Shown here one piece after another: positions 42,521 through 51,807 of a stretch of 51,807 nt of DNA. This stretch comes from Penium margaritaceum. Its lineage: Eukaryota; Streptophyta; Zygnematophyceae; Desmidiales; Peniaceae. The stretch's first letter is position 1. Each line of letters begins with the position of its first letter. The position numbers were made by a program, and so were the translations under genes. The stretch spans positions 2,247 to 54,053 of the forward strand of contig SZWC01018806.1 in NCBI GenBank assembly GCA_023375785.1. Direction: 5' to 3'. The notes beneath the pieces are model-generated. The model made no database searches, was not told the DNA's origin, and saw only the letters and a program-made list of their open reading frames with translations.

Positions 42521-43480
42521 CTAGTCTAGCTGAGAAGAGGCAGTACTCCAAAGATCAAGGGATACACAAGGTATGCCTCCCCCGAGCCAATAGGAAAAAA
42601 GGAGAAAGAGAGGAGGGGTACCACACAACAAGTAGCGTTGGTAGACATCCTTGAAGAAGAGGACATCACGCAACTCGATGACTCGATACCTGTCTGGGTC
42701 CTGGTTATGCAACACTTTGGAAAGGACAAAGATGCATATAAATGGAAACAAACGGTTACATGACACAACCCTAGACATGCACACAAAAAGTGAGCACGGC
42801 AACCAAAACAAAGCTTGAAGGATTCCATATAGCGAGTGAGCGGACTATGTGGAATAAAGTTTCATATCCATGTCACCAAGGACATGACCTCAAAGGAGAT
42901 GAAGAATTCAATCCCAGAAGCAAAGAGAAGAGAATGGGTTCAATCAACAAGAGTGTGGTTCCATTGTTCAGAGATCCCAGTGCATTGGGATGTGTGGGGG
43001 GCTCAAGTCCCCAAGAACACACCCTTGAGAACAAGAAATTTTAAATTAAATTCCATGAACTCACTGTCATGATCGGACCAAAAGTACGAATGTGACAACT
43101 ACATGTGAGTTTGACGTAATGGATGCAAGATTATGTGTTGGACTAAGTTTCTCCCCTTTTCAACAAGACAATCATCTTGCGCATGCGGGTGTAGTCATCA
43201 CTCGGACACATGAAAAGGCACCTTGGACTGCCTAGGATTTCTTGAGGCAGTGCACCCATTGATATCACCATGCATGAGGTAAAGAGGATGAGAGGTGCAA
43301 AAATCAGAAGTTGAGAAGGGGAAATGATGCATTTTCCCCTGAGCACAATCAAGGCAATCACTAGGGCATGGAGCAGATGGAAGCATATAGGCCATCAATA
43401 GGTTGTGTACTTCATACCTCATTGTGTTTCTTGCCATGGTATTCATGAGCTCAACATGTTCGACAACTTTTATCAAAGTA
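42521..43480 (-). pseudogene. Copia-D gag-pre-integrase and integrase
   Basis: From 43476 the minus strand gives CLDCAQGKMHHFPFSTSDFC (zinc finger end) and LMHGDINGCT with the first Asp. SDHDSEFMEFNLK follows with the second Asp, then ISEQWNHTLVDW, with a Glu at the third catalytic position. RVIELRDVLFFKDVYQRYLL closes the domain near 42660. Frameshifts break it. The three catalytic acids all appear to be present. Confidence 0.75.
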
Positions 43481-45911
43481 CAACTACAACCAAATTCACA
43501 TTATCCACATGGCCCAATTTCTCGAGTCATTTTCTGTTCTACACCTCATCCTTTTGAACTACCCATATTCCCATCGGCTTCACATACAAATGGTTTCTAA
43601 TTGTCTTTAGACGTGCTTCAATTGATTGAAGTTCGGATCAGTGACCGTTAGAATATGGAGGCACAAATCACATTGTTCCTAAGGGTTCTATACATGTTTG
43701 GATGTTTGGCAAAAATGTCAATCATTCCTTGCTTTGTCCCACCTGACGCTCATGTACCACAACATCGGAACAAAAATCCCTATTGAATCCTACCGCAGAA
43801 TGATAAGCTCCATTTGCCCTTGCCTTGAAAAAATAAGCCTTTGAAAAACAGGCCCTATTCATCCCTACATCTGGAGAAGAAGTCCCATCCGACCCTCACA
43901 CATGAATTGAAGTCAAAACACTGCATACGGTGGTCATGTTCAAGTTCATCGGAACATAACCTTACGTTTGAAATTATTCACCAAACATGAATGCCTCGGT
44001 CTGACGAGAGGCTTGGGATGGCACCATCAATGCATCTCCTAGCCTCCGTGTATGGTCTTCCGCACATGTCTGGTGCCCATGACAAGTGACACTATTGATG
44101 TACTCAAGGTAGTACTTAACATAGATCTCCCAGTTTGAGTGTCAGATCGAGGCATTCATAACACATGTTTCATGGATACAATGGTAAACAATTTCCTCCT
44201 CCATTGACCACACACGTGTACGTTGTAAACCACTAACTGACATGTCTCATCTTTGAGATAAGCATCCTTTGCTGCCCTTGGAGTGCCGGGCGATGCCATC
44301 AATGTCAGAGGTATGTCCTTGGAGAACCATCATCCCTTTCAATCCTCCCATGGACCACAGTACCGCGATGGCCATGTGGGCTAAAATAAAGTGCGAATGG
44401 GACATGATCAATGCAAATCCATCCCATGACCCATACACCATGTGATGGCTCCTGGACAAGTAGGAACACCATGTTCGCTCGCTTTATTGTCCACCGAAGT
44501 GGGAGCCAAGGGTCTCAATGTGGCCATTTACATGATTGCGAATTTCAAAATTGACGGTGAATGACACTGTGCTTCATTGAGTAGGCTTATTGACCATGCC
44601 ATTTTTACGCCATTTCTATTGCTATCATTTGTCGATTTGATGCAGTTTTCCTATTATTACAATGTTTTTCAGACAAAAATGAACCAAATGATAGGTATTA
44701 CATGATAACTTTGTGTATAACAGAATACAGGTCATTCCCCCTCATGTATAATGTGCACCAAAATGTATGATATGCACACAGCTCACTGATATGTTGTGGA
44801 CATATGCACGTTCTGTTATTGGACATATGTTCACATCGCCAAGCAGTGCATTCACAACACATGATTATGTTTTGTAAAAGATGCCTACCTTCTTGTGCCA
44901 TATATTCTCTACTATCTTAATCAAAATGATGGTCACAAACATTCACTGTACTCTGTGTCCATACAACATGCTCAAATTTTGGTATTGAGGACCTAAATTG
45001 TTTCATTGCTCCTCCAATGTTATGTTATTGGATGTGCACGCATTAAAAGAAGTCTTTGGTTCTATGTACAACAGGAAGTCTTTGGCAGTATGACATGTAC
45101 ATATATGTCTCTTGGAAGAACAACATTGTCCATGGATGAATCTAGTACTGATCTGAGCTACTACTTGTGACCATAGAGGTATTCGTCCCATGCAATCGAC
45201 GATGAAGTGACAAACCAGGACAATCCTGACTTGGTGCAAGATGAACATAAAGCCTTGCAAGAATTGCTTCATGTATCTGTTACTGAGTACAATTACTTTA
45301 CACTGTAGGAGATAAGGAGGCACAGCAGTTCATTAAGACATGAATCAGGAACAACTGCATATAGTGAAGGTGGGATATGTGTATTCCTTGAAAAAATCTC
45401 GACTCAGTGCCCAGGGGAAGTGAACGATATCACAAACGGGACACAACCTCTCACATGGCTGACAGTGGTTAGTATTGTAGAAAACGTCCTTCTTCCTGCC
45501 ACTTGCATGGATGCCATCTCTCTCCTCAGGAACCCACAACCCACCCCCTTGTCTGTTTCCGATGAGCTTATCCCAAACAGCTTAACCCTAACCCTCTGCC
45601 TAACGCAAAATCCCCTGTTACATCTGGAGCACGATGAGCTTGAAAACTTTGTATGTTCAAAATCAGGAGCCCAACCTGCTCCACCCTGTACAAACACTGA
45701 GACAATGTTTATTCAAACAAGGCAAAATAGACCTCATTACTTGTAACAAAAGGAATGCATGAAATGTGATACTCAACCAAAGAAGCAATACACAAACATG
45801 TAATATCAGACATAACATGATGCAAACTTACCTCACGCTTTGTCCTCTAGCTCTTCCTTATATTTCTCCTGCCACTCCCTCCTCCTCATCAAGCTGGACA
45901 ACATGCTGATC
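43481..45911. other. About 2.4 kb with no recognisable feature
   Basis: Open stretches exist on both strands (for example 44247-44459 minus, 45003-45323 minus, 45404-45697 minus and 45420-45746 plus) but none has a recognised domain, and most overlap others. It may be host intergenic DNA. Confidence 0.45.
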
Positions 45912-46238
45912 CTACCTAACTGTCTCATCAACATCATGAGATGGAGAGGAGAATACACCCGAGTCATCAGTCACAAGCCCATCATCTTCATCATCTAATA
46001 CATCCTCAGGTATCCTTCCGGGGTCGTATTCCATGTCATCTGCACCATAATCAGCAAGTGGTGGATCTCCACACAGAGAACCATTTGCACGTGCTTCCTG
46101 TGCAGCTCCAACACCCTGTGTAGCACCTGCTAGGCCACCATTAGATTGGGCCACTGCTTGTACCAGGCTAAATGTTGGCGGGTTCGGCAACATGTCATTG
46201 TTTAACCATTCAATCCACAATGTGGACAGAAAAAACAA
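45912..46238 (-). CDS. Hypothetical short acidic reading frame
   Basis: A 108-codon frame ends in an acidic tail (ADDMEYDPGRIPEDVLDDED and DGLVTDDSG). I recognise no family. It lies downstream of, and in the same frame as, the MULE transposase remnant on this strand, separated by stops, so it may be the decayed C-terminal tail of that protein or an exon of it. A non-coding origin is also possible. Confidence 0.3.
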   Translation of the reverse strand: MFFLSTLWIEWLNNDMLPNPPTFSLVQAVAQSNGGLAGATQGVGAAQEARANGSLCGDPPLADYGADDMEYDPGRIPEDVLDDEDDGLVTDDSGVFSSPSHDVDETVR

Positions 46239-46489
46239 TTATCCTGCCAAGTATCCTCGTCCTTGTGTGTACCATGGGGACGTCGATTGCCACATCATGG
46301 TGCACACTATAGCCACGCAGGTTCAAACGGGCCGATGTTCTTCACCATGGGTGAAGGCATGGGGTTGGCATATGATTGAAGGAAACCCATGCGGGTGAGG
46401 CCAAGGTCCGCAAGTTTCTCTGTGTTTTGCAGCTTACACAAAACAAAAGACACAAACATATTGACACAGGATTCCCTTCTCCTTCTACC
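46239..46489. other. Unassigned spacer
   Basis: No domain seen. All three minus-strand frames contain stops. Confidence 0.35.
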
Positions 46490-47420
46490 ACCCTCAGCTG
46501 TAGGACTTCTCCAACAAGGAGTTTTGCCTTGTGTTGTTCATTGACTTGGTCACCACGGCGGTGCTAGGCTCCTCTTCAGTGATATTGTAATTGCGTACCA
46601 TCCTGAGGTAGTGTAGGAGGCGTTCCACGTTTGCCGGTGCTAGCACATCCTTGGCTACGAATTCTTGACAGCAACGTGTGCCAAAAAATCATTGAAAGAA
46701 GGGATAGATGGAAACAAAAGAGTAAGGGTACAACCGCACGTGTGCTGATATGCAAGAATTCAAATCCTCTCTAGCATTGGAGGTTGTGTGACCTCCTCTA
46801 CCCATAGGGTAGTGGAGCTGGGTCCACTTTTGAAGTGGCACATCCCCTGACACCATCTCATCCTCCCCCATCCTCTCAAACAAATATGCATTTGTAACTG
46901 TTTTCACTTGTCGTAGGTAACATGTCACCTTTTCCCACGGCTCCATGTTGAGGGCATGTGCACGCTTCCTGGCCTAGTAAGCTGCCTTCTTACCGTACCC
47001 GGTAAGCACATTCTCTTTTATGTGCCAGGTGTAAAAATTGTACGTGGCACCTGACAGGTTCCACTGCACAGCCTTCTCTAGACCCTTCTCCCTGTCAGTG
47101 ATGATGCATAAACCAGCGTAACCAGTAGTGGAAGTTGTAAGCTAAGAACATAAACGTTTCCAAGTACTTCCATCCTCTGTGGGTACCAGAGCCCAGGCCA
47201 TAGGCACTGCATGGTTGTTTTTATCAATGTACTGAGCTAGCTAGAGCGCCTACTTACGTCTGTTTTTTTTTCTTCTTTTAATTGCATCGATGATCAAAAT
47301 TCACTGACTATGATGGTACCTGAATCTTGCAGCTCCAGGAGCCACAAACATCCAGAGGAAGGCACAATTTTTATCCTTGTGGGCCATGATGCGTGTAGCC
47401 GGTTGTACACACGTGAGCTG
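46490..47420 (-). pseudogene. MULE (Mutator-like) transposase remnant
   Basis: Minus-strand translation gives HKDKNCAFLWMFVAPGAARF, LIIDAIKRR, NNHAVPMAWALVPTEDGSTW, GLCIITDREKGLEKAVQWNL and YGKKAAY. After this comes an open frame (46946-46689) with MGRGGHTTSNAREDLNSCIS. These are the DDE_Tnp_MULE landmarks: first Asp in IDA, second in ITDREKGL, and the GH-TSN-E block carrying the third acidic residue. Four or more stops interrupt it. An intact enzyme would excise and insert Mutator elements with 9-bp duplications, the duplication length seen at 11200 and 12971. Confidence 0.75.
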
Positions 47421-48039
47421 TTAGGATGATATGGATATCAACACGTGAAAACCTACATTAAAGATGTATGGATTGTAGTAAAAATCATACAACCCATCCA
47501 TGTACGTACCTCAGTATTAACCTAGGCCCCTCAAATAGCAGAACATAGATGGACACCTCGGTACGTCGATGTGGTCCCTAGCCACATTGGTCAGCCTGGC
47601 ATCCGAGGGGGAGTGAAAAAGGGGGAAGGGGGGTGTCTGTCTACTACATATTGTTTTTTGCTGCTTTGGCCACATGGGAAAACTCAGTGTACAAGACACT
47701 ATGGGCATGAGGTACAAATTTTTTATGCTCAAGTTAAGTCTCCTCTGACACAATACTAAGGAGAAGTTATCATCCATATGTCAATATCTTCTTCAAACTA
47801 GTGCCAGAAACATGACATTGGCACAGCTGAACATAATGTATGCTTCACTATGCTACACTACCATATGCATTGCACGATATTTCTTTCACATTTCATATAT
47901 TATATAGTTAAAAGATACATTTGTGCTCATTTTCAACTTTTGCACCAGGCATTGCATCATGGTCCAACATGGGAAGAGAAAGTGATTGAAAAACAGGAGA
48001 AGCAGTTTTCAGTTGGCACAGCAATGCAACATCATCCCC
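47421..48039. other. Unassigned, possible 5' part or intron of the MULE gene
   Basis: No domain recognised. It lies between an Ala-rich frame upstream and the MULE core downstream on the minus strand. Confidence 0.35.
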
Positions 48040-48498
48040 CTACTCTGCTCCCTTCTTACTCTTCCTTCCCTTACTAGCTACATTGGCAGCTGCTACTGCT
48101 TCAGCTGCCTTGGCAGCAGCTGCTGCTCTGGCTGCCCTCTTTTCATCCAGTGCCTTGACAGCCAATCTAGCATAAGCAGCAACCTTGCTGCTGGCAGCAA
48201 CCTTTGCAGTGCTCCTCGTTTCCCTACTTGCCCCTCCATCCGGAGCATTGCCAGCTCAACTGCTCTGGTCATCCTCAGCTTGGCTGTTTGCAGAACTTGC
48301 ACCAGCACCTTCTTCCACTGCTGTAGCAAAACCACCACCCTCTTCTGTTATTCCCCCAGTTTCTGCATTTTGTCCTGCACTGCCACCAACTCCACCCTCT
48401 GCTGCACCCTCGTCCTATGCATCCACTACGGCACCTCCTCCACCAGTACCTGATCCATCTGATGATCCATTCACTGCAGTTTCCTCCTCCCACATCTC
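48040..48498 (-). pseudogene. Ala/Gly-rich reading frame with two internal stops
   Basis: The minus strand reads VEMWEEETAVNGSSDGSGTG, then Gly/Ala-rich text with a TAG and a TGA. It then gives KVAAYARLAVKALDEKRAAR, an Ala-rich helix and a basic end KGRKSKKGAE before a stop at 48040. The basic tail suggests a DNA- or RNA-binding or nuclear protein. It might be the N-terminal part of the MULE protein next to it. I do not recognise a family. Confidence 0.4.
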
Positions 48499-48559
48499 AA
48501 CCTCCACAGTCGGGTGGGGGTTTGCTTTGGAATGACGGCCGGCGGCGCCCGATGCCAAT

Positions 48560-48805
48560 GGCCATTCTGGCCGCGTCTTCAGCGCCGGTGGCGCCGCTAC
48601 CGCGCTGGCGGCACTGCTGTAAGCACCAGCTGTTCCGGCGGTGTTGCCGGCGGTGGTGCTGCGACGTTGCTGCCGGCGGTGCTGGTGGTACTGTCAGTGG
48701 TGCTGCCGGTAGTGTTGTCGGCGGCGGCGCTGCTGGCGGTGCTACCAGCGGTGCTGCCGGCAGTGCTGCCAGTGGTGCTGCCGGCGGTGCTACTGGCTGC
48801 TGGCT
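48560..48805. repeat. GC-rich minisatellite
   Basis: Tandem, imperfect 12-15-base units based on GGTGCTGCCGGC fill about 48640-48805 with looser copies to 48560. It follows the RNase H fragment of Copia-E on the minus strand and is far richer in G and C than its surroundings. Confidence 0.8.
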
Positions 48806-49956
48806 GACATGTGCCCAGCCGCTGTTCGTAAACCCATAGACAATGAATGAGGGTTGTGCTCTGAAGTACAGTCCTATACCTGGAGTGGAGAGTATATAGT
48901 TGACAACAAGGAGAGGCCTCTAGGTGATGCTCTTTTGGTCACTGGGAGAACTACGATAGGAAATTTACTGCAAAGGCAACATAGCATCAAGTGGTTGTGG
49001 CCAGGTACATAAACGATCCAATGACACGCAAGAAGGCGGTGACATCTACTTCCTCCTCCAGTTTTTTTACAATTCCAGAAACTTCAGCAGTGACTGTCAT
49101 GCTGGGGTCGTCCGACTGGCGCAAATGCTTCATCAAAGTCAATGTCTGGGATCTGGGGAAACCCTTTCTCCGTGAGCCTCGCCTTGTACTTGTCCAGTGT
49201 ACTATTTGGTTTGTGCTTCTGTCGGAAGACCCAATGAGCGTCAATGGCCTTGCGACCGGGTGGCAAGTCAACTAAATCATAGACCGCATGGTCATTTAAA
49301 GTGTTCATCTCATCACGCATGGCTGCCTCCCACTGTTGGGCGTCAGTGGACGCACATGCTAGACGCATTGTGGTTGGCTCAGATGTTGGTGTTGTGGTGA
49401 CTGACGCAGCGTGACAATCTGTAATACTTCTCGACACAGCCACTTCCAATGCGTGTGCATGCCATGAGGCAAGGAGCGCATAGCCAAGAGTAGAGCTGGG
49501 GTGGAAAACCCTGTGGCCAAGCCCAGAGCATCCATGCCAATACGGAGGACAGGAGGATGTCCGGTCTGAGACTGTGAGGGGCGTGTTAGGGCCGTAGTGC
49601 CGGAGCATTGAGGGGGCGCACAAAGGTGCCCACCTCGGAAGAAAGGGGAGATGGGAGCAGGACCAGCGGTGGCCAGTGGTCGAGGTGGAGCATCCACACG
49701 AGGGGAAGAGATGGGTGAAGTGGCCACCTGAGGCGTGACTGGACTGGACGGAGAAACAGGTGGCAGCTCGTTGGAAAGAGTCCGTAACAGGAGAGGAAGG
49801 GGCGGCACAGGAGCTGCTAAAGGACAGAGACACACTGGGTCCATGACCGAAGGACGAGGACTGAAAATTGGGTACATGACCGGACAACGAGAACTGAAAT
49901 GAGGATGAGAGCTGCGGTGCAGCGCTAGGGATTGTAGGGGTGGCAGGACCGACCAT
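48806..49956 (-). pseudogene. Copia-E reverse transcriptase with core deleted, RNase H start
   Basis: The frame 49956-49084 ends with YDLVDLPPGRKAIDAHWVFR, KARLTEKGF and IDFDEAFAPVG. It then jumps to MTVTAEVSGIVKKLEEEVDV and FLRVIGSFMYLATTT. In Copia-A about 540 bases lie between these points, including [10 protein letters not shown] and YVDD. The deletion therefore removes the catalytic core. VAFAVNFLS and VYGFTNSGWAHVSQ (RNase H start, about 48848-48810) follow before the minisatellite. Confidence 0.85.
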
Positions 49957-50250
49957 CCCCCCCAGTCAAGAAAGAGGCAAGAGAGAGGAGGCAGGGGGCA
50001 AGCGATCGAGGTCACGAAGGAAGACACACTCGAAGAACATGGCATCGCGGGACTTGATGACGCGTTAAAGGATGGGATCCTGGAAACGCCAGGCCTTAGA
50101 CTGGGTAGACACGTCCAGAAATGGACATAGGCAGCCACGGGGAGACAATTTGTCGTAACGCAAATCTTGGGGAAGCCATACGAAAGCAATACTGCCCTAG
50201 ACCCGAGCAAGGCGAAGGTCAGCACGAGAGCCATACCAACGCTCAAAGGG
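49957..50250 (-). pseudogene. Copia-E linker between integrase and RT
   Basis: A Ser/Pro-rich frame (50246-49359) overlaps the start of the reverse transcriptase frame. It includes SPFFRGGHLCAPPQ, comparable to SPFVRGGRLHALPQ of Copia-A. No catalytic motif. Confidence 0.65.
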
Positions 50251-50802
50251 AGTAACTGTGCATGGAAGAAGACCGTTAGGGACGCAATTCCAGACCCACG
50301 TCACGTAGCTCATTGCCTCAAAGGCAAAGAGCGGGGGCAGGCCGGACTTGGACAAGAGGGTGTGGACGGAGTCAGCTAGCGTCCAATTCCAACGCTTGTA
50401 GACGCCATTTTTCTAGGGTGTGTATGGAGCAGAGGTCTCCAAATACACCCCATAGGACTCAATGAGGCGAGCAGTGGGACCAAGGAATTCACCACCACAG
50501 TCGCTGCAAAAGAAGCACAATGACCGCTGATAGGCGTATTCAGCGTGAACAAGCCAAGACTCGACGACGGAGCAAATGTTGCTCTTTTGGCAAAGGGCGG
50601 ACACCCAGCAAAACCGGGAGAAATCATTGGTGAGGCATAAGACATAGCGACCAACGTCATCCACAAGGTCATGGGGCAAAGGACCCATGACATCCGCATG
50701 GACACGATCGAGCGGGTGGGTGGACTCAGAGTCAAACGGAGAGAAAGGGGAGCGGTGCATTTTTCCTTGCACACAGTCAAGAAGGAGAGAGACCAACAGC
50801 AA
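50250..50802 (-). pseudogene. Copia-E integrase
   Basis: The minus-strand frame 50802-50413 reads LDCVQGKMHRSPFSPFDSES, VHADVMGPLPHDLVDDVGRY, NDFSRFCWVSAL and CSDCGGEFLGPTARLIESYG. Both catalytic aspartates are intact, but a stop follows SAPYTP at 50413. The third catalytic Glu position (normally GVVER) reads GVYKR, so it is Lys. Confidence 0.85.
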
Positions 50803-51440
50803 GCTGAAGACAACATACTGTGATCAGCGTCAGTATGGACATGACCAAGGCGGCGATGCAAGAGACAGACAAGGGCAGGAGAGAGGGAGGGAGCAATGTG
50901 AGCGAGGGCAGTCCCTCGCACAGAGGAATGGGAGGAGGCATGCAATGGAACACGGTAGAGCTTGCCACACTGCACGCCACATAAAACAGGACGGTTAGAG
51001 GGGCGTAGAAAGACAATGCCAACAACACAACTGGCAATGAAGTCCATACCTTGATCATCGAAGGACGACATAGACAGCAGGTTGAGTTGGAGCGAAGGCA
51101 CGTACAAAATGTGAGGTAAGTACATGGCACCACTTGGACAGAGAAAAAAAACAACGTCAACCCCCTGAACAGGATGCAACTGACCGGACCTATTACGAAG
51201 AAAGCGGTCTGACCCGACGGGACCCAACGAGACGAATAACGAGTGGACAGAAATCATGTGGTGGGTGGCCCCAGAATAAAGGATCGAAAAGCCACTTGAG
51301 ATATGCACAGAGGGGAGAACACCAGAGGTGGCGACATTGCCAGCTGAGGATAGAAAAGAGACAGACAGATCACAGAGGGAGAGACAGCGAGGAAAGAAGA
51401 CAGATTTCCAGTTCTCAATCCACGGGACGGACACACTCAA
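50803..51440 (-). pseudogene. Copia-E protease and gag-pre-integrase
   Basis: The minus-strand frame from 51440 holds FSILYSGATHHMISVHSLFV at the protease active site, with the catalytic Asp replaced by Tyr. It also has YLPHILYVPSLQLNLLSMSS and LYRVPLHASS, then the zinc-binding LLHRRLGHVHTDAD. It is nearly uninterrupted until a frameshift near 50800. Confidence 0.85.
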
Positions 51441-51740
51441 CGAGCCAAAACCATGACCGGGGAGTCCTCACAAAAGACAGTGTTAGTCTGACAAACAAGA
51501 CCTTTGGCTAGCAATGCAATACTCTCACCTCAGTTATTGCAAAGGTGCAGAATTTGAAGAAGGGATTGCTCTAGCTGGCGCTCCTAATCACTGCGATCAC
51601 CATCCACCAACACCAGGGAGGCCGGAGTAGATGCGCCCGAGGAAGAAGGAAACCACGGTGGTGCAATATAGGTAGAGGAAGGAGGACCCGCATAAATGGG
51701 TGCACCAAATCGAAGAGGCCAACCCCAGTGGCATGGGCGA
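51441..51740 (-). pseudogene. Copia-E gag C-terminal end
   Basis: Minus-strand translation reads APPWFPSSSGASTPASLVLV, DGDRSD, then (after a stop) ERQLEQSLLQILHLCNN, a short coiled-coil-like helix, upstream of the protease. Position and composition fit the end of gag. There is no zinc knuckle. Confidence 0.45.
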
Positions 51741-51750
51741 AGAGGCGGCA

Positions 51751-51805
51751 CAATATCTATATCTATATCTATAACTATATCTATATCTATATCTATATCT
51801 ATATC
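51751..51805. repeat. (ATCTAT)n hexanucleotide microsatellite
   Basis: Nine near-perfect repeats of ATCTAT, one carrying an A for C, run to the window edge. Confidence 0.95.
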
Positions 51806-51807
51806 GA

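Larger units (their letters stand above)
41080..43480 (-). mobile_element. Copia-D, truncated at both ends
   Basis: On the minus strand the order gag-pre-integrase, integrase, linker and reverse transcriptase is followed from 43480 to about 41080. There is no protease, RNase H or LTR that I can recognise. Phrases are similar to Copia-E and Copia-A but more diverged. Confidence 0.75.
48806..51740 (-). mobile_element. Copia-E, 3'-truncated, close relative of Copia-A
   Basis: On the minus strand gag end, protease, gag-pre-integrase, integrase, linker, reverse transcriptase and a first piece of RNase H follow in copia order from 51740 to 48815. The protease and integrase regions match Copia-A over long distances. 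The catalytic half of reverse transcriptase is deleted. No LTR is within the window. Confidence 0.85.

Noticed and set aside
43985..44320. Possible tandem duplication (two stretches with GATGCCATCAATG-like text)
   Set aside because: Shared words are too short and scattered to support a duplication by eye.

Overview
The window is eukaryotic repeat-rich DNA. It contains almost no host genes and is built from decayed, nested LTR retrotransposons: five Ty1/copia pieces and four Ty3/gypsy pieces, with a LINE fragment, a MULE transposase remnant, a MITE-like element and microsatellites. The retroelement types (chromodomain gypsy elements, copia elements with a TGGTATCAGAGC-type initiator-tRNA-Met primer site) and a 127-bp GT-AG intron suit a streptophyte such as a charophyte alga, moss or other plant. 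This organism guess is an inference of low confidence. Nothing looks bacterial.

Left part (1-20 kb). Copia-A (+; protease from about 1.57 kb, RNase H ending at 5.15 kb) runs into its polypurine tract and 3' LTR. That LTR is split by a gypsy insertion (5322-7732) flanked by the 5-bp duplication TCTGG. The insertion has LTR starts at BOTH outer ends, one in each orientation. Copia-B (+, about 8.47-10.80 kb) is truncated at both ends and collides head-on at about 10.797 kb with Copia-C (-). Copia-C is a tandem arrangement in which a reverse transcriptase/RNase H half (20.1-18.6 kb), one LTR (18.6-17.4 kb) and the 5' half of a second copy (17.4-10.8 kb) share that single LTR. Its reverse transcriptase is interrupted by a 1.76-kb insertion (11209-12970) with a 9-bp target duplication and near-terminal inverted repeats. 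The insertion carries the C-terminal zinc-binding end of a LINE protein.

Middle part (21-40 kb). Gypsy-B (+, 21469-31392) has both LTRs, but its gag is split by about 4.2 kb of foreign DNA. That DNA holds the best coding gene in the window: a pogo/Tigger-like DDE transposase (24793-26195) with an uninterrupted frame across one intron, its 5' end lost in a 658-base assembly gap. Gypsy-C (+, 32060-about 36.59 kb) contains a 313-bp MITE with a long internal hairpin and converges on Gypsy-D (-, 39907-about 36.62 kb). All three have similar 530-560-bp LTRs and leader sequences, so they are one family. Each of their three integrases has a different substitution at the first catalytic aspartate.

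Right part (40-51.8 kb). This holds a (CT)n tract, Copia-D (-, 43.5-41.1 kb), about 2.4 kb with no recognisable feature, a MULE transposase pseudogene (-, 47.4-46.5 kb), a broken Ala/Gly-rich reading frame, a GC-rich minisatellite, and Copia-E (-, 51.7-48.8 kb), whose reverse transcriptase core is precisely deleted. The window ends in a hexanucleotide repeat.

The elements do not form a pathway. They record successive insertion, LTR recombination, truncation and decay. Apart from the pogo-like transposase, every coding region here carries stops, frameshifts or catalytic losses.
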